Of a stretch of DNA of 64,000 nt, positions 25,336 to 37,650 are shown piece by piece. The DNA is from Lepisosteus oculatus (lineage: Eukaryota > Chordata > Actinopteri > Semionotiformes > Lepisosteidae), in NCBI RefSeq assembly GCF_040954835.1, contig NC_090704.1, positions 14,720,001 through 14,784,000 of the forward strand, read 5' to 3'. Position 1 is the stretch's first letter; the number at the start of each line of letters is the position of its first letter. The notes under the pieces were generated by a model. That model saw only the letters and a program-made list of their open reading frames with translations, did not search any database and was not told the origin of the DNA. The translations under genes and the position numbers were made by a program.

Positions 25336-28300
25336 ACTGTAGCTGATCTCTCCTGTCAGAATTTCTTTTTTCCCTTTAGTACACACTCCTCACCCCCAGC
25401 GTTTTAGGTACGCTGTAGATCCCTGTTCTCCAACCTGTTTTTTTCTCCTCACTCAAAGCTGTACACATAGCTGATTGCGTTTGTTATGTCTACCTGCTGA
25501 TGGGGTTCTCCACAAATATTTAGCCTGTAATAGAAACCTTTGAGCCTTCTGTTTTTACTTCAAACAAAGAAATTACTCACTTAATCGTTCCAATCAACCT
25601 GGGATCAGAAACATTATTTGGGGTAATAATGACTAATTTGTGCTAATTCAATTAGATAATTTTAAGGCTTTGGCATGCATGTAGTTAGCCGTTGTCATGC
25701 ACAGGATATTTGCACTGTGTGATTTCAAAAGAGTTGCTAAAATTTACAATTGGATGTTAAACATAAACTTACAGTTATCGTGCTTTGATATTTTTTTTAT
25801 TAATTTGGTGGAATGAGTTCAGCATATGTGTGTAATGAAACAGAAGAATTGACTTCAACTGAGACTAAGGAGAAGCACAGAGATTTATGCCTCGCTTGTG
25901 TTTCTTTCAGCCGGTAATTTATGAGGTTATGTCTCCATTGGTCTGCCGCCAAATGTTTGATATCTTAGACCAAAGTACTTGCTGCGAATGCATGTATTTA
26001 AAGATGCAGTCGCTCTTATTTCAGGCTAGTTTCCTTCCATGCCACAAGACATCAGTCACTCCAGACATTATCCAGTTCTTGATGGGTGGCAGTGGAGTAG
26101 CCAGAAGGGAGAGGGGATTGGAAAACTAGCACTTCTCAAGTGAGTTTTGTGTCAGATTCACCCTAAAAATAAAAAGTGAACAAAATGTGCCTTTGTTAAA
26201 TAGAACATCCAGTTATTAACATCTGTGTCATTTCTTTTTTCACACAGAAAATGGGTATTAAAAAATCTTAAATTGAAAAAAGTGCAATTGCAATCCTGGT
26301 GATTATTTTTTCCACTTGAAAAGAAAAATGTATATATTCTGTTAACTGTATTTTGTTTAGCCTTTTGCGGTTATATGCTATTTTAACAAAGCAGATAACA
26401 CTTAGCCCATCTCCGTGAACACTGAACATATGATCTTGCATAGTTAAATTTTGATTTTGACTAGACAGGAGTAAATGCATTTAGTATTTGCCGAAGTGTG
26501 CATAAGTCAGTATAAAAATGTTCACATTTCTTAGCTGTCCCTTAATTCTACAAAAGTAGGTGGTTCTGCGATGTGCAGAAGCTCCAGATGAAAAATTGAT
26601 CTGCTAATAAGCTGGTGAATTTGGCTGTCAAAGCAGTGGAGACTATTGTATATATGCTTGTGTAACTGGATAGCATTATGTAGCACATTCTCACCTTTGT
26701 AATTTTGAAATAACATTGTGGGGTTTTCCTAAAAAAAGAAAGGAGCATTCGAAATCCCCCAAAATATATGAAGGTAAATAATGTCACATACTGAAATCAA
26801 CCACTGCTTCACAGCTGAAAATGCGGATATCAGCTATGTGCTGTTTCAGCATATTCTGAAACACATTCTTATTCAAGGCTTGATTTCAGGTATGTGCTGA
26901 AGGAATGATCTGAGCTACATTGTCAACATTATGTAGCAGGTACAGAAGTGCAAAAGGTCACATTCTAAAACAATCCTTTATTTCACCCTGCATAGATTTG
27001 TCTCAGTTTCAGACTAAAATCTTTTTTATAGAGCTGCCTACATTTCCTTTGGGAAATTCGAAGTAAGTGCCCTCATACAGAACCCAAATCATTTGTAGCC
27101 AACCCTGAACATAGCCTTTTCTGGATAGATTTATGTCTCTTGTACCTCCTTCCTCTGTTTTTCAAGTGGGTTTTCTGTGTATTCGGATTGCAGTCGATAA
27201 ACAGACTAAGACTAATGGGTTAGCAGAAGGATCAGAGCTAGATTTTTTTCATCACTTGCGCATTCTGCGTGTAGCCACAAATAATTTACCCGCCTTTTCT
27301 GAGCATCAAAGCACAGAATAATTGAAAAAACTTGAGAAGCTTTTGGAACCACTTAGAACTACAGTATCCTAAATTTGTGGACACATTTTTACTGTGTATT
27401 AGCTAGTTTTGAATGAGTGTCCTAAGAGCTGAAACAGTTGGTACTCTGTTTTAATGGGAACACTGTAGCACTAAGCCTTTGCTATGGACTTTCAAATTCA
27501 AAGTGGAAAAGTTAGCTGTTATTTAATTTGAGTTATAATAGCTAAGTGATTAAGGAGAGCTATCCCTTACCCCTGACACCAGGAAAGCACCTGAGAGAAT
27601 GAGGCACAGCATAATGGAATGTGAAACAGAATAGGTACCAGACACACAACTGCTAGCGCAAAGGGATTTAGCGATTGTAATCATTTTTGACTGGAGTGGT
27701 TACACTATGATTTGTTGTGCTTAGAATAATGAAATCTGAGATTCCATTCTTGCCATTTCTAAACAGGAGGACATGACATGCCTAAAACAGACTGACAGTA
27801 TAATAAGACTACACAAATGTTATTTTTTCTTATTCTGACTTGTGCATGGAAATTTTAAAAAACATTACAGTGGCTCCATTATGAATTCAAATGTTAGTGT
27901 GTAAATAGTTTTTAGAACCTGTCTATATATAGAGCAGTGGTTCCCAACTCTGTTGCTAGAGAAACACTGTCTTCTGGTATTTGCTCCCGTTGAGTTTTTA
28001 AAGACAAACTGATTTCAGTTCTCTATTTTGGGCCTAACTCAGGTGTGTTTCTGAAAAGTAACAAACTGCAGAAGAAAACACTCACTTATGGGAAAGTCTG
28101 ATACAGTGTCATTCCCACCTGTGTTTATTAGCAGTTAGCAGTTGATCATCTACTAAGAGCTGTTTAGTCAGAAACAACAGAAAGCAAGGAGAGGCTGCAT
28201 AAAGGTCTTTATGCTGATGCTGTTGAAAAAAGTATCCTTGAATTAGAGTGTTTTTGACACTCATGAATGAAAAAAAGTCTAAATCCTAATCAAGTGAGCA

Positions 28301-28338
28301 GATCCTTTAAGTCATCAATAAGCAGTTCATGTAGGTAC
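25336..28338. other. intergenic, no gene recognised
   Basis: AT-rich. Short open frames only, none longer than about 80 codons and none with a motif. Confidence 0.5.
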
Positions 28339-28530
28339 TGTAGCTGCGTCAGCATGCGTAGGCTGCAAAGGAACAAGAGACAAGAGAAGAAAAGAAACAC
28401 GTTTTTTGGCTGTTAGAGCCTTCTTCAGGTATCAGGTACCCACCTGAAGAAGTCTCCACAGCTGAAACATTGTATTTTTTTTCTTCTCCTTTCAGCATGG
28501 AATAAACCTTTACCTGTTCCTTTGCATCAA
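28339..28530. repeat. foldback repeat, diverged copy
   Basis: Has the same leader (GCTGCGTCAGCATGCGTAGG) and the same arm layout as 5226-5424, with arms meeting around 28435. The arms have drifted: CCTGAAGAAGTCTCCACAGC and GAAACATTGT replace the paired words of the first copy. Still clearly an inverted repeat. Confidence 0.8.
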
Positions 28531-28849
28531 TTAGCAGTGAAGATTTGGAGCTAAGCTGGAAAGAAAAAACAGTAAACACAGTGTGTCTCCGGGACCAGGG
28601 TTGGGAACCACTGAAAGGAAGGACCCAATGGTAATGGGTTAGAAATGTCTTCGCAGTATGTCAAGTTTCTGTTATGCCTTTTTATTTTTAACACATTTAT
28701 AAATGCTATAAAATAAACAAAATCACAAAGTGAAGACTGCTCTACAAAAAGGTACCCACCAGGTCACTTATGCCATCCATCTGATATGCATCCTGAATGT
28801 GCCGAAATATGGGCATCCAGAGATTGGTGGGATTCAAACAAAGCCTGAT

Positions 28850-28910
28850 GCAATATTATAATAATATATAATGTAATAATATATATTATTATTATTATTA
28901 TTAGTATACT
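28850..28910. repeat. AT microsatellite
   Basis: Interrupted AT and ATT runs (TATATATTATTATTATTATT-like). It produces a spurious isoleucine-rich open frame on the minus strand. Confidence 0.8.
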
Positions 28911-31900
28911 ATGATACTCTTTTACTATGAAGTGTAATCCCAACCACATGTTTTGTACCCCTATAATATGAAGGCCTCCTGCTGTCTTTAAAATCATCTT
29001 GACAATGAATATCTCCAATCAATAAATCTAAAGCATTAAAGGGAAAGATTTATTTGATCGATTATATCATTTTTCCTACTGATGCTGTGTAGCATGTTAC
29101 AAAAAAGGCGTGTTAACTAAAAACGTTTCAACTGTTTGCACAAGCAGAGGCAAAATGAAACATAATGCTTCTGTTTTTTGTGCATGTCAGTGCAGTGATG
29201 TTGTAAATAAAAAGTGGTCCTAGTTCAGATATTTTCTTTTAGAAATCCGAGAGTTGCAGCTTTCATTTGGGCATGGAAAAAACTGTACCTTCGCTATTAA
29301 AAAAGAATTAAAAAGGAGCACAAAACAGGATTCTGAGCATTTCTGGCACTTAATGTTTTTGGAACATTTTACACCATTACATGTAAGACAAGCTGACATC
29401 TACTCATGTCATTAATATCTAGACACTGGCATTCAAGACTATCACTTATTAACCATCTTGAAGAAAAGTTCTCAGCCTGTTTCTACTGCCTGTTGTTTCT
29501 GAAAACCCCCAATGTGCAGAACTAGCCTGAGCATCAGGCTGAAGTGAAAGATACTGAATGACCATGCAAAACAATGTCAGGCGAAATTAGAAATTATTAG
29601 GGGAAAAGGCAGAAAACAACAAACATAATAAGATCACACATAGAAATAAGAATGTTTCTGAACAAGTGATTATTAAATATAATTACTTGCTCTAATGATA
29701 GCTTTCTCTATTATGTTTAACAGCCCAGTAAAACATGATGTATATACAGTACACCTTAAACAACTCTTTTTTTTCGCAGAATTGTTTTCCAAATCAACTT
29801 CATTTACCATACTGTCCATTCCCATGCACAGATGGTAGGGCAGAGGATGAATGAGAAGAAGAACTTTCCATATGTTTACTGCTCAATACGAAAGCATCTC
29901 TGCTTCTCTTCCACCACCTGAATATACTGAACCAGGCCAAAAGAACCCCCCAAAAAGTTTATAAAAACACAGAAACTCCAGAAGGAAAAACAAAAGGTTT
30001 ACATAGAAGACAGATGGTGAAAGAGGTCGTGGCAGGAGATTTTAATTTCAGGGTTGAACTTTCTAGTAGTAGTTTGATCGGCACTCAGTTTGCTTTGGTT
30101 TTAAAAGGGGCTCCTGAAAGCCCCCATAATGCAGTAGTAACAGCCTAGCTGGAAGGAAAGAGTATCATTTTAGCCACGTGTCTCAGTAAATGTTTTTGTT
30201 TCCTAAGACAGTTTGAGCTGTGTGACTCTAGAGCACCTTTGAGTTTATTTTGGGCTCAGCATGTGGGTTTTGTATTACTTTGAATTATAGTTCAGTACCT
30301 TGTTAAATATCAAGTGCTGCCCAGAGGACCCTTTTTTTCTTTCGGGTGTTTTTGAAATGGATATAGAATGCGCCAATATGTACTGTAGCTTAAAGGAAAG
30401 AAATGTTAACTTAAATAGGGTAAACATAGTAAATTGCACAGCACATAACTGGGACTAACACAGTTGAAACCTAAACTCATGTACAAAAATGACCAATCCT
30501 GAACAGCCTTCTCTGTTAGTTTTCTCAACGGCATGCCTGCAAATGTGATGTTGAAACTGAAAATCATATTTCTTATTTTGAAAATCACAGAGCATAAACT
30601 GCAGCCTCTTCAATTAACCAATCAATAAATAACACAAATCAAAGACAGCAAAAAAAGAGAAAACATTGAACACATGCAGGGTAAATGTCACTTAGCAAAA
30701 TCACTTTTTTCCTTCAATCATTGATGTATGCTTAAGGCTCTAACACAGTAGTAGTTTAAAATATTTTAAAGAAGACAATTTTAAACACATTTTTAAAACT
30801 TTGTGCAGTTGGTAAATGTATATGGTGTGTTTAACTGTAGTAGGCAAGCTTTATTGTCCAGGTGGTTACCCAGGAGTGGTGTGTCGGAGAATGGTTTTAT
30901 TTTCACTGAGGTAAAGCCGGTTCTTTTCTCAGACTGAAACGTTACTTATCGAGTCCAGATGAACATAATCTCCAAATGCATCCTGTGAAAGCACTGAGGA
31001 AATGAGTCACAAACCCTTTTAGCAGACAGTGTTTGGTTTTAATCACAGGTGCCGTCTCTTCTGGACTGGGAACAACTGAGGATGCATTTCACCCGCCATG
31101 CAAGCGTCCAATCACACACATACACACCCCCACGTTGTGAATTCGCACAGAGACACACACCAAAGTATTAGCTCAGGTTGTTACATTTATCCCAAATGCA
31201 TTCTTCAAGGCTCATTGCCTCTACAGATTACTGTTATTATTGTTCTGCAATAACTTCAGCAGCTCTTTAAAGAACATATATGCTATATGATTCAAGAACT
31301 TAACAAGTCTTATTGTGTTGATAGGACGTTTCTATTTTGCACAGCTTTCTTTTTTGTCCTGCATGCAAATAATCCATCAAGGTTTGAGAAATGAACCAAA
31401 ACATCACATCAAGCAAAGCAGTTCATGTTTGTAAAAGACTCATCACGAAGACAAATCCATATGTGAGCAATTTGTGCTAAATGGCCTCCTCTTGGAAGTG
31501 CAGGATGTTATCTACGCCGATACTACCTCAAAACGTTTTTTTTTTACACAAGACAAGATCATTTGTGCGTGACAGAGTAGACACTTGTGTTTATCTTTCT
31601 TTGATTGTAAGCATGCATGTCACCACTGACGCCTCTGATTCTCCATGTTTGTCAGTGGGAAGGTGTTATCTCAGCTCATTCTTCTTTTACCTTTTTTTCC
31701 CCAGACAACTTAGCCTCACTGCTGCAAGCTGATAATATCGTTCACTGGGGAGAATGAAACCCAAGCAGAAACGTCTCCATGAAGAAAAAGAAGAAAGCAG
31801 GCTCATGACTGTGCCATTCTGTTCATACGAAATGGTTGAAGTGGTCTGAGGTGGGACATGCAAGCAGAACTGGAGGGGAAACATTTTAAAAGTAACACAA

Positions 31901-32000
31901 ATTGAAATCTGCATTGAAGACTTTTTAATATTTAAAAATGATTTTTTTTTTCAATTTCACACTAATTTTAGTAATTATATATGTTTGCAGCCAGCAGCTA
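28911..32000. other. intergenic, no gene recognised
   Basis: No supported feature on either strand. Base composition and short-frame density match the rest of the gene-poor stretch. Confidence 0.5.
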
Positions 32001-32484
32001 CAGAAAATCACCCTGTAGCTCTAAACTGGCTACCCACTGAAGCTAAGCAGGGTTGAGCCTGGTCAGTACCTGGATGAGAAACCTCCTGGGAAGCTATGGT
32101 TATTGCTGGAAGTGGTGTTAGTGGGGCCAGTGGGGGGCGCTCACTCCACAGTCTGTGTGGGTCCTAATGCCCTGGTATAATGGCGGGGACACTATGCTGT
32201 AGTGGGCGCCATCTTTCAGATGAGAAGTTAAACCTAGGTCTGACTCTCAGTGGTTATTAAGGATCCATGGGCATTTCTCAATAAGAGTAGAGAGTTATTC
32301 CTGTGTCCGGGCCAAATTTCCCCCTCAGCCTTTCCCGCGGTCTCCAAATTGTCCCCATGTATGATTGGCTTGCACTTGCCCTGTGATGGACTGGCGCCCC
32401 GTCCAGGGTGTACCCTGCCTTGCGCTCGTTGCTTGCCGGGTAGGCTCCTGGATGGTATAAAGCGGTTTGGCAAATGACATGACA
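32001..32484 (+). repeat. 5S rRNA-derived SINE, long copy
   Basis: The head resembles 5S rRNA from its ACCACCCTG region onward: GAAGCTAAGCAGGG (the A box), GCCTGGTCAGTACCTGGATG and CCTCCTGGGAAG (the C-box region). A body follows (AGTGGGGCCAGTGGGGGGCG and so on). The LINE-like tail contains CTGTGATGGACTGGCGCCCC and CAGGGTGTACCCTGCCTTGC. This is the SINE3 architecture: 5S head plus a tail borrowed from an L2/CR1-type LINE. Confidence 0.85.
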
Positions 32485-32494
32485 TGTATGTTTG

Positions 32495-32765
32495 TGAGCA
32501 GCAGTGGTTAGCATTGCTGCCTTGGGGCTCTGGGTTCAGTTCTGGAACTGTCTACGTGTTCTCCTAGTGTTCACGTGGGTTTACTCCAGGTGCTCGTGTT
32601 TCTTCCCACAGTCTTAAGACATACTGTTAGACCAGCCCTGGTGTGAGTGCTTGCGTGAGTGTCTGTCTTCCCTGTGATGGGCTTGCGCCTGTTGTTTGCT
32701 GGGATAGGCTCTGACTCTCCTGCAACCCTGAATTGAAGTGGTTAGAAAATGGAAGGTTGGATATA
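32495..32765 (+). repeat. tRNA/L2-type SINE
   Basis: Starts GCAGTGGTTAGCATTGCTGCC and contains GGGTTCAGTTC, CTTCCCACAGTC, CCTGTGATGGGCTTGCGCC, TGCTGGGATAGGCTC and an end near AGTGGTTAGAAAATGGA. It directly abuts the 5S-SINE and shares the LINE-type tail. Another copy is at 41976-42310. Confidence 0.8.
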
Positions 32766-35336
32766 CAGTAGTATATATATACTTAACATTAGATTATGTT
32801 CCTGCATTGCTAGTTCCATTGTATTACTGTAATATTAGCAGCTTGGGTTTTACTGGTTTTGTATTTATAGAAAACTGTTCTTTTTAAAACTTATAATCCA
32901 TTTAGGTATTGAAATACTATCTGCAGATGATATTGCTTCTGTTATTGCAATATGTTGAATTACTGTATTATGTATTGTTGTTATACTGTTGATGTTGCAA
33001 TTTGTAATAAAACTGCATATCATTGTCCAATTTTATTAAAATATGTTTGTAGGCAACAAGCTTCTCTGTCATTTCTATGAGTGCATAATAGTCCATCTAC
33101 GCTGATTATGTACAGTGCACCAAAATATCTTTCTCACAAGCTTTATAATGACATCTCATAGCTATAAACATGTTTAAGCACAGTTGATTGTGATCCAAAT
33201 GTAGCTACTGGCTTCATAGGTAAAAAGGAAAATCAGGCTCACTAGATGTTACACAAAGGAGGCTTTTGTTTAAACAAATGCCTACTGCTGTCAGTGTACA
33301 GTAACTGTGGATAAGGCTTTTCAGTGCACTGAAATTAATATGAAACAAATTTTGCTTGTCTTTATGTAGGACCTACAGCTGTTTGTGTAACTGACAGCAC
33401 TCTAAAGATTGGCAGGCTTTAAGGAACCCAGACAGTATTCTTAAGCCAAATGAATCACAGGGCACATCAAATTTCACATCCAGGGGATTTTTCCACCTGT
33501 CCCACTGTTAAGTGTGCTGCCGATGCTCTTCAGAGGAAAGCCTTTTTCTTAATAGGAGCTGTCAACATCAAGTCAAATGTGTGTTCTGGCTCGCTTTAGG
33601 CATGAAAACCTGCTGAACAATCAGACTGGCATGGTCTAAGCTAGAACATGACACCACCAGGTAACCTGAGAAATTTGTTAGCACAGTTTTCTGGAATCCA
33701 TGAGTATTTCTGAAAGGGTTGCATAACATGTACTGTATATGGTGCAATTATGCCTTGCACCAAACCATTTTTTATTACCTCTCACACTCAGGGATGGGCA
33801 GGCATGTGTTGGGCCCAGTTTTGGTTAGAGGCCCATACCAAATCTATTTAAACCTCAACTGACCTACAAAGTAAATAAGATTCACCCAGAAACTGAAAAC
33901 ACAGGTAGGTTGTACAACTGTGTCCCCTACCCTCAGCAATTACCACCTACTGTTTCTAAGTCACTGCTCACAAGCACAACCAGCCTCACACTCTGGTATA
34001 ATCAGTGCTTTAATTTTCATTCTGGCACAAGTACAACTTATTTATCATCCTAGACCAGCTTTCTGAGAATGAAAGCTACAATAATACAATGAAAAAAAAA
34101 GGGTCATTTGGCCCACCATTGGTCTTTAGCATGCAGTAATCCTGGACTTTTAAGGTGCATCTAACCCCAGATTAATCAGCCTTAATAAAATCAAACTCTT
34201 TACCGGATGTTCCAGTATCAGGAGACCTTGTGATGGCATGAACACTAAAGGGGAATGCAGTTCTGCAGGGAAACACATTACACAACTGGAAGAGCTGGGA
34301 AATGAAAGTTGTGGGTTGGTCTCTGAAGGGACTGTAAGAACTGCTAACCTGCCATTTGATGACACCGGAGGCCTCTATCACTTGGGTGACCAGAGTCTAA
34401 GGCAGCAGAGCTGAGTAATGAGAATATAAAAAGCATCTCGAGCACAGGTGCTGTAATAGGAACATGCTGAGTATGAACCAACTACAATCTAAAGTAGGGC
34501 TGATATTAAAATAAGCAATAGGTGCTAATATGTCACGTGTGGCACAGAAATGTATTGAAGACACCTTGCAATAGAAGACAGCAATTGTCACATAATACCA
34601 TACTGTAGCACCAGCACAACCTTTTAATGGCTAGGGACCAAAAATATGCCAATTTTCAAACCCAGATTTAAGAGTTAATAAGAAAACTGCATCCGGATAT
34701 AAGAAAATTGTCATTTATAGTCTAAAACTAAATATGTTCAGAATAGAACAAATAAGATTTGATCCAAGCATATAAAATTCCACAGATTATAGACCCAGTG
34801 AATCCAAAGGATTGCACCATACATAATAGAAAAACAAGGACACAGGATCAAGGGGAAACAATGAAATCACAAAGTGGTACTTCCTCAGGAAATTGAGGCC
34901 CAAACTCTGGGCTCTTCTAAAACGTGTCTGAAGGGCATTTTAGATTCACTTAGCTACTAAACTACTCAACAGAGAAGATTGTTATCCTCTGCCCATTAAC
35001 AGATTTAGGTTGTAAATAATTCTCACTGCTGGCAAAGACATGGTTTATTCCCTTGGTTTTATAATCATATATGCAGTTTTATTTATTTGTTTTGTGGTGG
35101 TGTGGAAATTGGGGCATGTGAGGTGAACTTCTTAAATGCTTTAAGCAGAGATTACACCAGGAAGAAGCCAGCAAATTTTAAAGACTGTAATAAAGATCTA
35201 AAATTCTAGGACACTGTGACCTAGTTGTTCAGCTTCCACTTAGACACAAATCATCTTCAATCTTAATGTTCTCTTAAGAGTTAGAAAGGTCATCTGAGCA
35301 TTAATGTAACATAACATTCTGACAGAACTTTGAAGG
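32766..35336. other. intergenic, no gene recognised
   Basis: No recognisable exon or element. Overlapping 70-codon frames at about 34150-34380 (minus) lack motifs. Confidence 0.5.
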
Positions 35337-35337
35337 T

Positions 35338-35408
35338 GTAATATCACAAAATGTGATATTACACAATGTGATCAATGTGACAATGATATCACAAAATGTG
35401 ATATTACA
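35338..35408. repeat. tandemly duplicated 11-bp hairpin
   Basis: GTAATATCACA-AAA-TGTGATATTAC at 35338-35362 is an 11-bp perfect stem with a 3-base loop. The 23 bases from 35341 recur exactly at 35386-35408, a 45-bp offset, giving a second hairpin with a stem of at least 8 bp. Confidence 0.9.
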
Positions 35409-37380
35409 GTTCAATATTAAGTCATCAAATTTGTTTCAGAAAGTTATTCTACAGCATATAAATTTAACAAATTATAATTTAATAAAACAGTACACAAAAT
35501 TAAAGTAGAGGTACAATCTGGCTTCTAGTAAAAGATATTCAACAGAAATAGACATATTCATTTATTTTTTCACCCTATTTAAAAAGAGTTTATAGCATTA
35601 TTAAACCAGTTCTAATCACAACTTAAATAACCCATACACACTTTGTAGTTCTCACAATGAAATAAACCTACATAACCGATGTCACAGGACATGTATTGAT
35701 TCTAATTTTTCCTGGCTGAAATATTCAGAAGAGAGGAATTCTACTTGGAAAAAAGAGAGTACGGGGAAACTGGGAGCTGATCAGATGGATTCAATGTTGA
35801 AAACCTAAGTCTCACACTGCCTCTTAGAACATCACAAGGCATCACTGTCTAGACACATGTAAGTTACCTTAATGGACAATGCACGGCTGAGAGCAATATT
35901 ACCATTTACTCTTTCAGTTTTACAGACACGGCTCTGTTACTTGTGCATTTAAAACAGGGCAGGGTCCAAACTGACAATCTGCAAACATGGAAGGATTCTT
36001 GTTTGGAAATCCAATACGTAATTTGTTTATTTGTCACCAAGTCACCAAGTAAAACAGAAGCCATCAAGAGATTTTAAGTATAACTGGAATGCCAGTGTAT
36101 TTCACAAAACCAGATTCTGATTAGAACTTACATCTTCGTTCCTGTATGTCCTGAATAAAGGGAAACGTATAATGAGCAACACAAGAAACTTATCACTCAA
36201 TGCATGTATGTTTTTTTTAAAAAAGGTAGAAGGATTTTGTATATTGTTTACATGTTGTTGCAATCATTTTGATTAACTGCATGTTCATGATGACCATTAT
36301 ACAATGTAGGGACTTACTTGCATAAGCTCTAAATCACTTCATTAATGGTTGATTTGGCTCAGGTGCTGGGGTGATTCAACCTACAGAATGCAAGTGTAGA
36401 GAGAATTTTCAAAAGAGAAAAACATAGAAAGGAAGAAACATGTCCCAGTTTTCAAAAGAACAAAGCCCTTGTCTCATCGGTATGTTGGAGGCTGTGTCAT
36501 GTCAGCACACTGGCGCCCAGAGTCTGGTGTCTAAACAGGCAGCGATTCCTAACCTGGCAATGGTGTTGCAGCCAAACATAGTCAGACCATAGTATAGGAG
36601 ACCACGCGTCATGACACTTCACCGACACTGACACATCATCATGATGGCTTTGATGCTGTCCCGTCCACCAGTTCACGAAAACACGCACAAAAGCAATTTG
36701 ATAGAGGGCACCTAAACAGTTATCACTTGCAAGGTAACAAGGTAACAACTAAACAGGGGCCCAGTGTTAAACGATACAACGGAATGAGGTGGTGTCAGCA
36801 ACTTTAGCAATGAACCAAGGTGTTGTGTAGAATACTTTAATTGACTTAAGCCAATGTGGCACAGACAGGTAGAATGACTCAGTACACTAATTCTTGTGTA
36901 CAACAGACCAAAAGATGGGGATCTCCAACTGTGATGGCCTGAATAATAGTGCTTCCTTCAGGAGATTGACTGCACATAGACCTAGGCCCGAGGCCTCACT
37001 TGTTGCCATTCCTATTGTATCATCCTGAAGTGACAGGACAGAACAGGACAATACTCGATGCTGCTCTTGTGACAATTATTTTCTTGTAAGATGAGAATGT
37101 GACAGTTAGAAAAGACAGAATGTGCCCTGCTCACCGGACTTGAGACCCCTTGAATATCTCTGAATGGGTTTGGATGACAAGTGGTGTAACATGATAGATG
37201 CATCACAGAAAAATCTCCTGGAAGCTGAAATTGCATTTGTTAGACACTAATTTCCCATAAGAAATTATGTATAAGTAGGAGGGGGGAAGTGTGTTCAAGG
37301 TTCAATTCAAAATAAAAAAATATATATTTTTGTTTTGCATTTTATGAATTTGTTGTGCTCTTAATCCCACCTTTAAAGAA
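35409..37380. other. unassigned, possibly an eroded transposon
   Basis: The section 36480-37260 is less AT-rich and, read on the minus strand, has several medium open frames one after another (83, 63, 62 and 74 codons). This could be a decayed DNA transposon, but I could not identify a transposase motif or terminal repeats. Confidence 0.35.
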
Positions 37381-37381
37381 A

Positions 37382-37650
37382 TACATCCACCTTCTAACAG
37401 CTTCATCCAATTGAAGGTTGCAGGGGAGTAAGAGCCTATCTCACATGGCAACGGGTGCAAGGCAGGGTACACCCTGGACGGGGCACACACAGGCACACAT
37501 ACTCACACAAGGGTCAATTTTCCCAGAAGCCAACTAACCCACCAGTATGTATCTAGACTATGAGAGGAAACCCATCTGAACACAGAGAGAGCGTGAAAAT
37601 ACTGCGAAGATAGCAGTCCATGCTGGGAATTGAGCCCAGGGCCGAAAAGT
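37382..37650 (-). repeat. L2/SINE-type fragment, antisense
   Basis: Antisense to the families at 32495 and 41976. Examples are AGGCAGGGTACACCCTGGAC (the complement of the LINE-tail words), CAACTAACCCACCAGTATGT and GAATTGAGCCCAGGGCC at the head end. Confidence 0.75.

Noticed and set aside
32031-32110. A functional 5S rRNA gene
   Set aside because: Only part of the 5S sequence is present, with substitutions, and it is fused to a SINE body and LINE tail.
36480-37260. Series of medium minus-strand frames that might be a transposase
   Set aside because: No catalytic motif or terminal inverted repeats could be found; kept only as an unassigned region.
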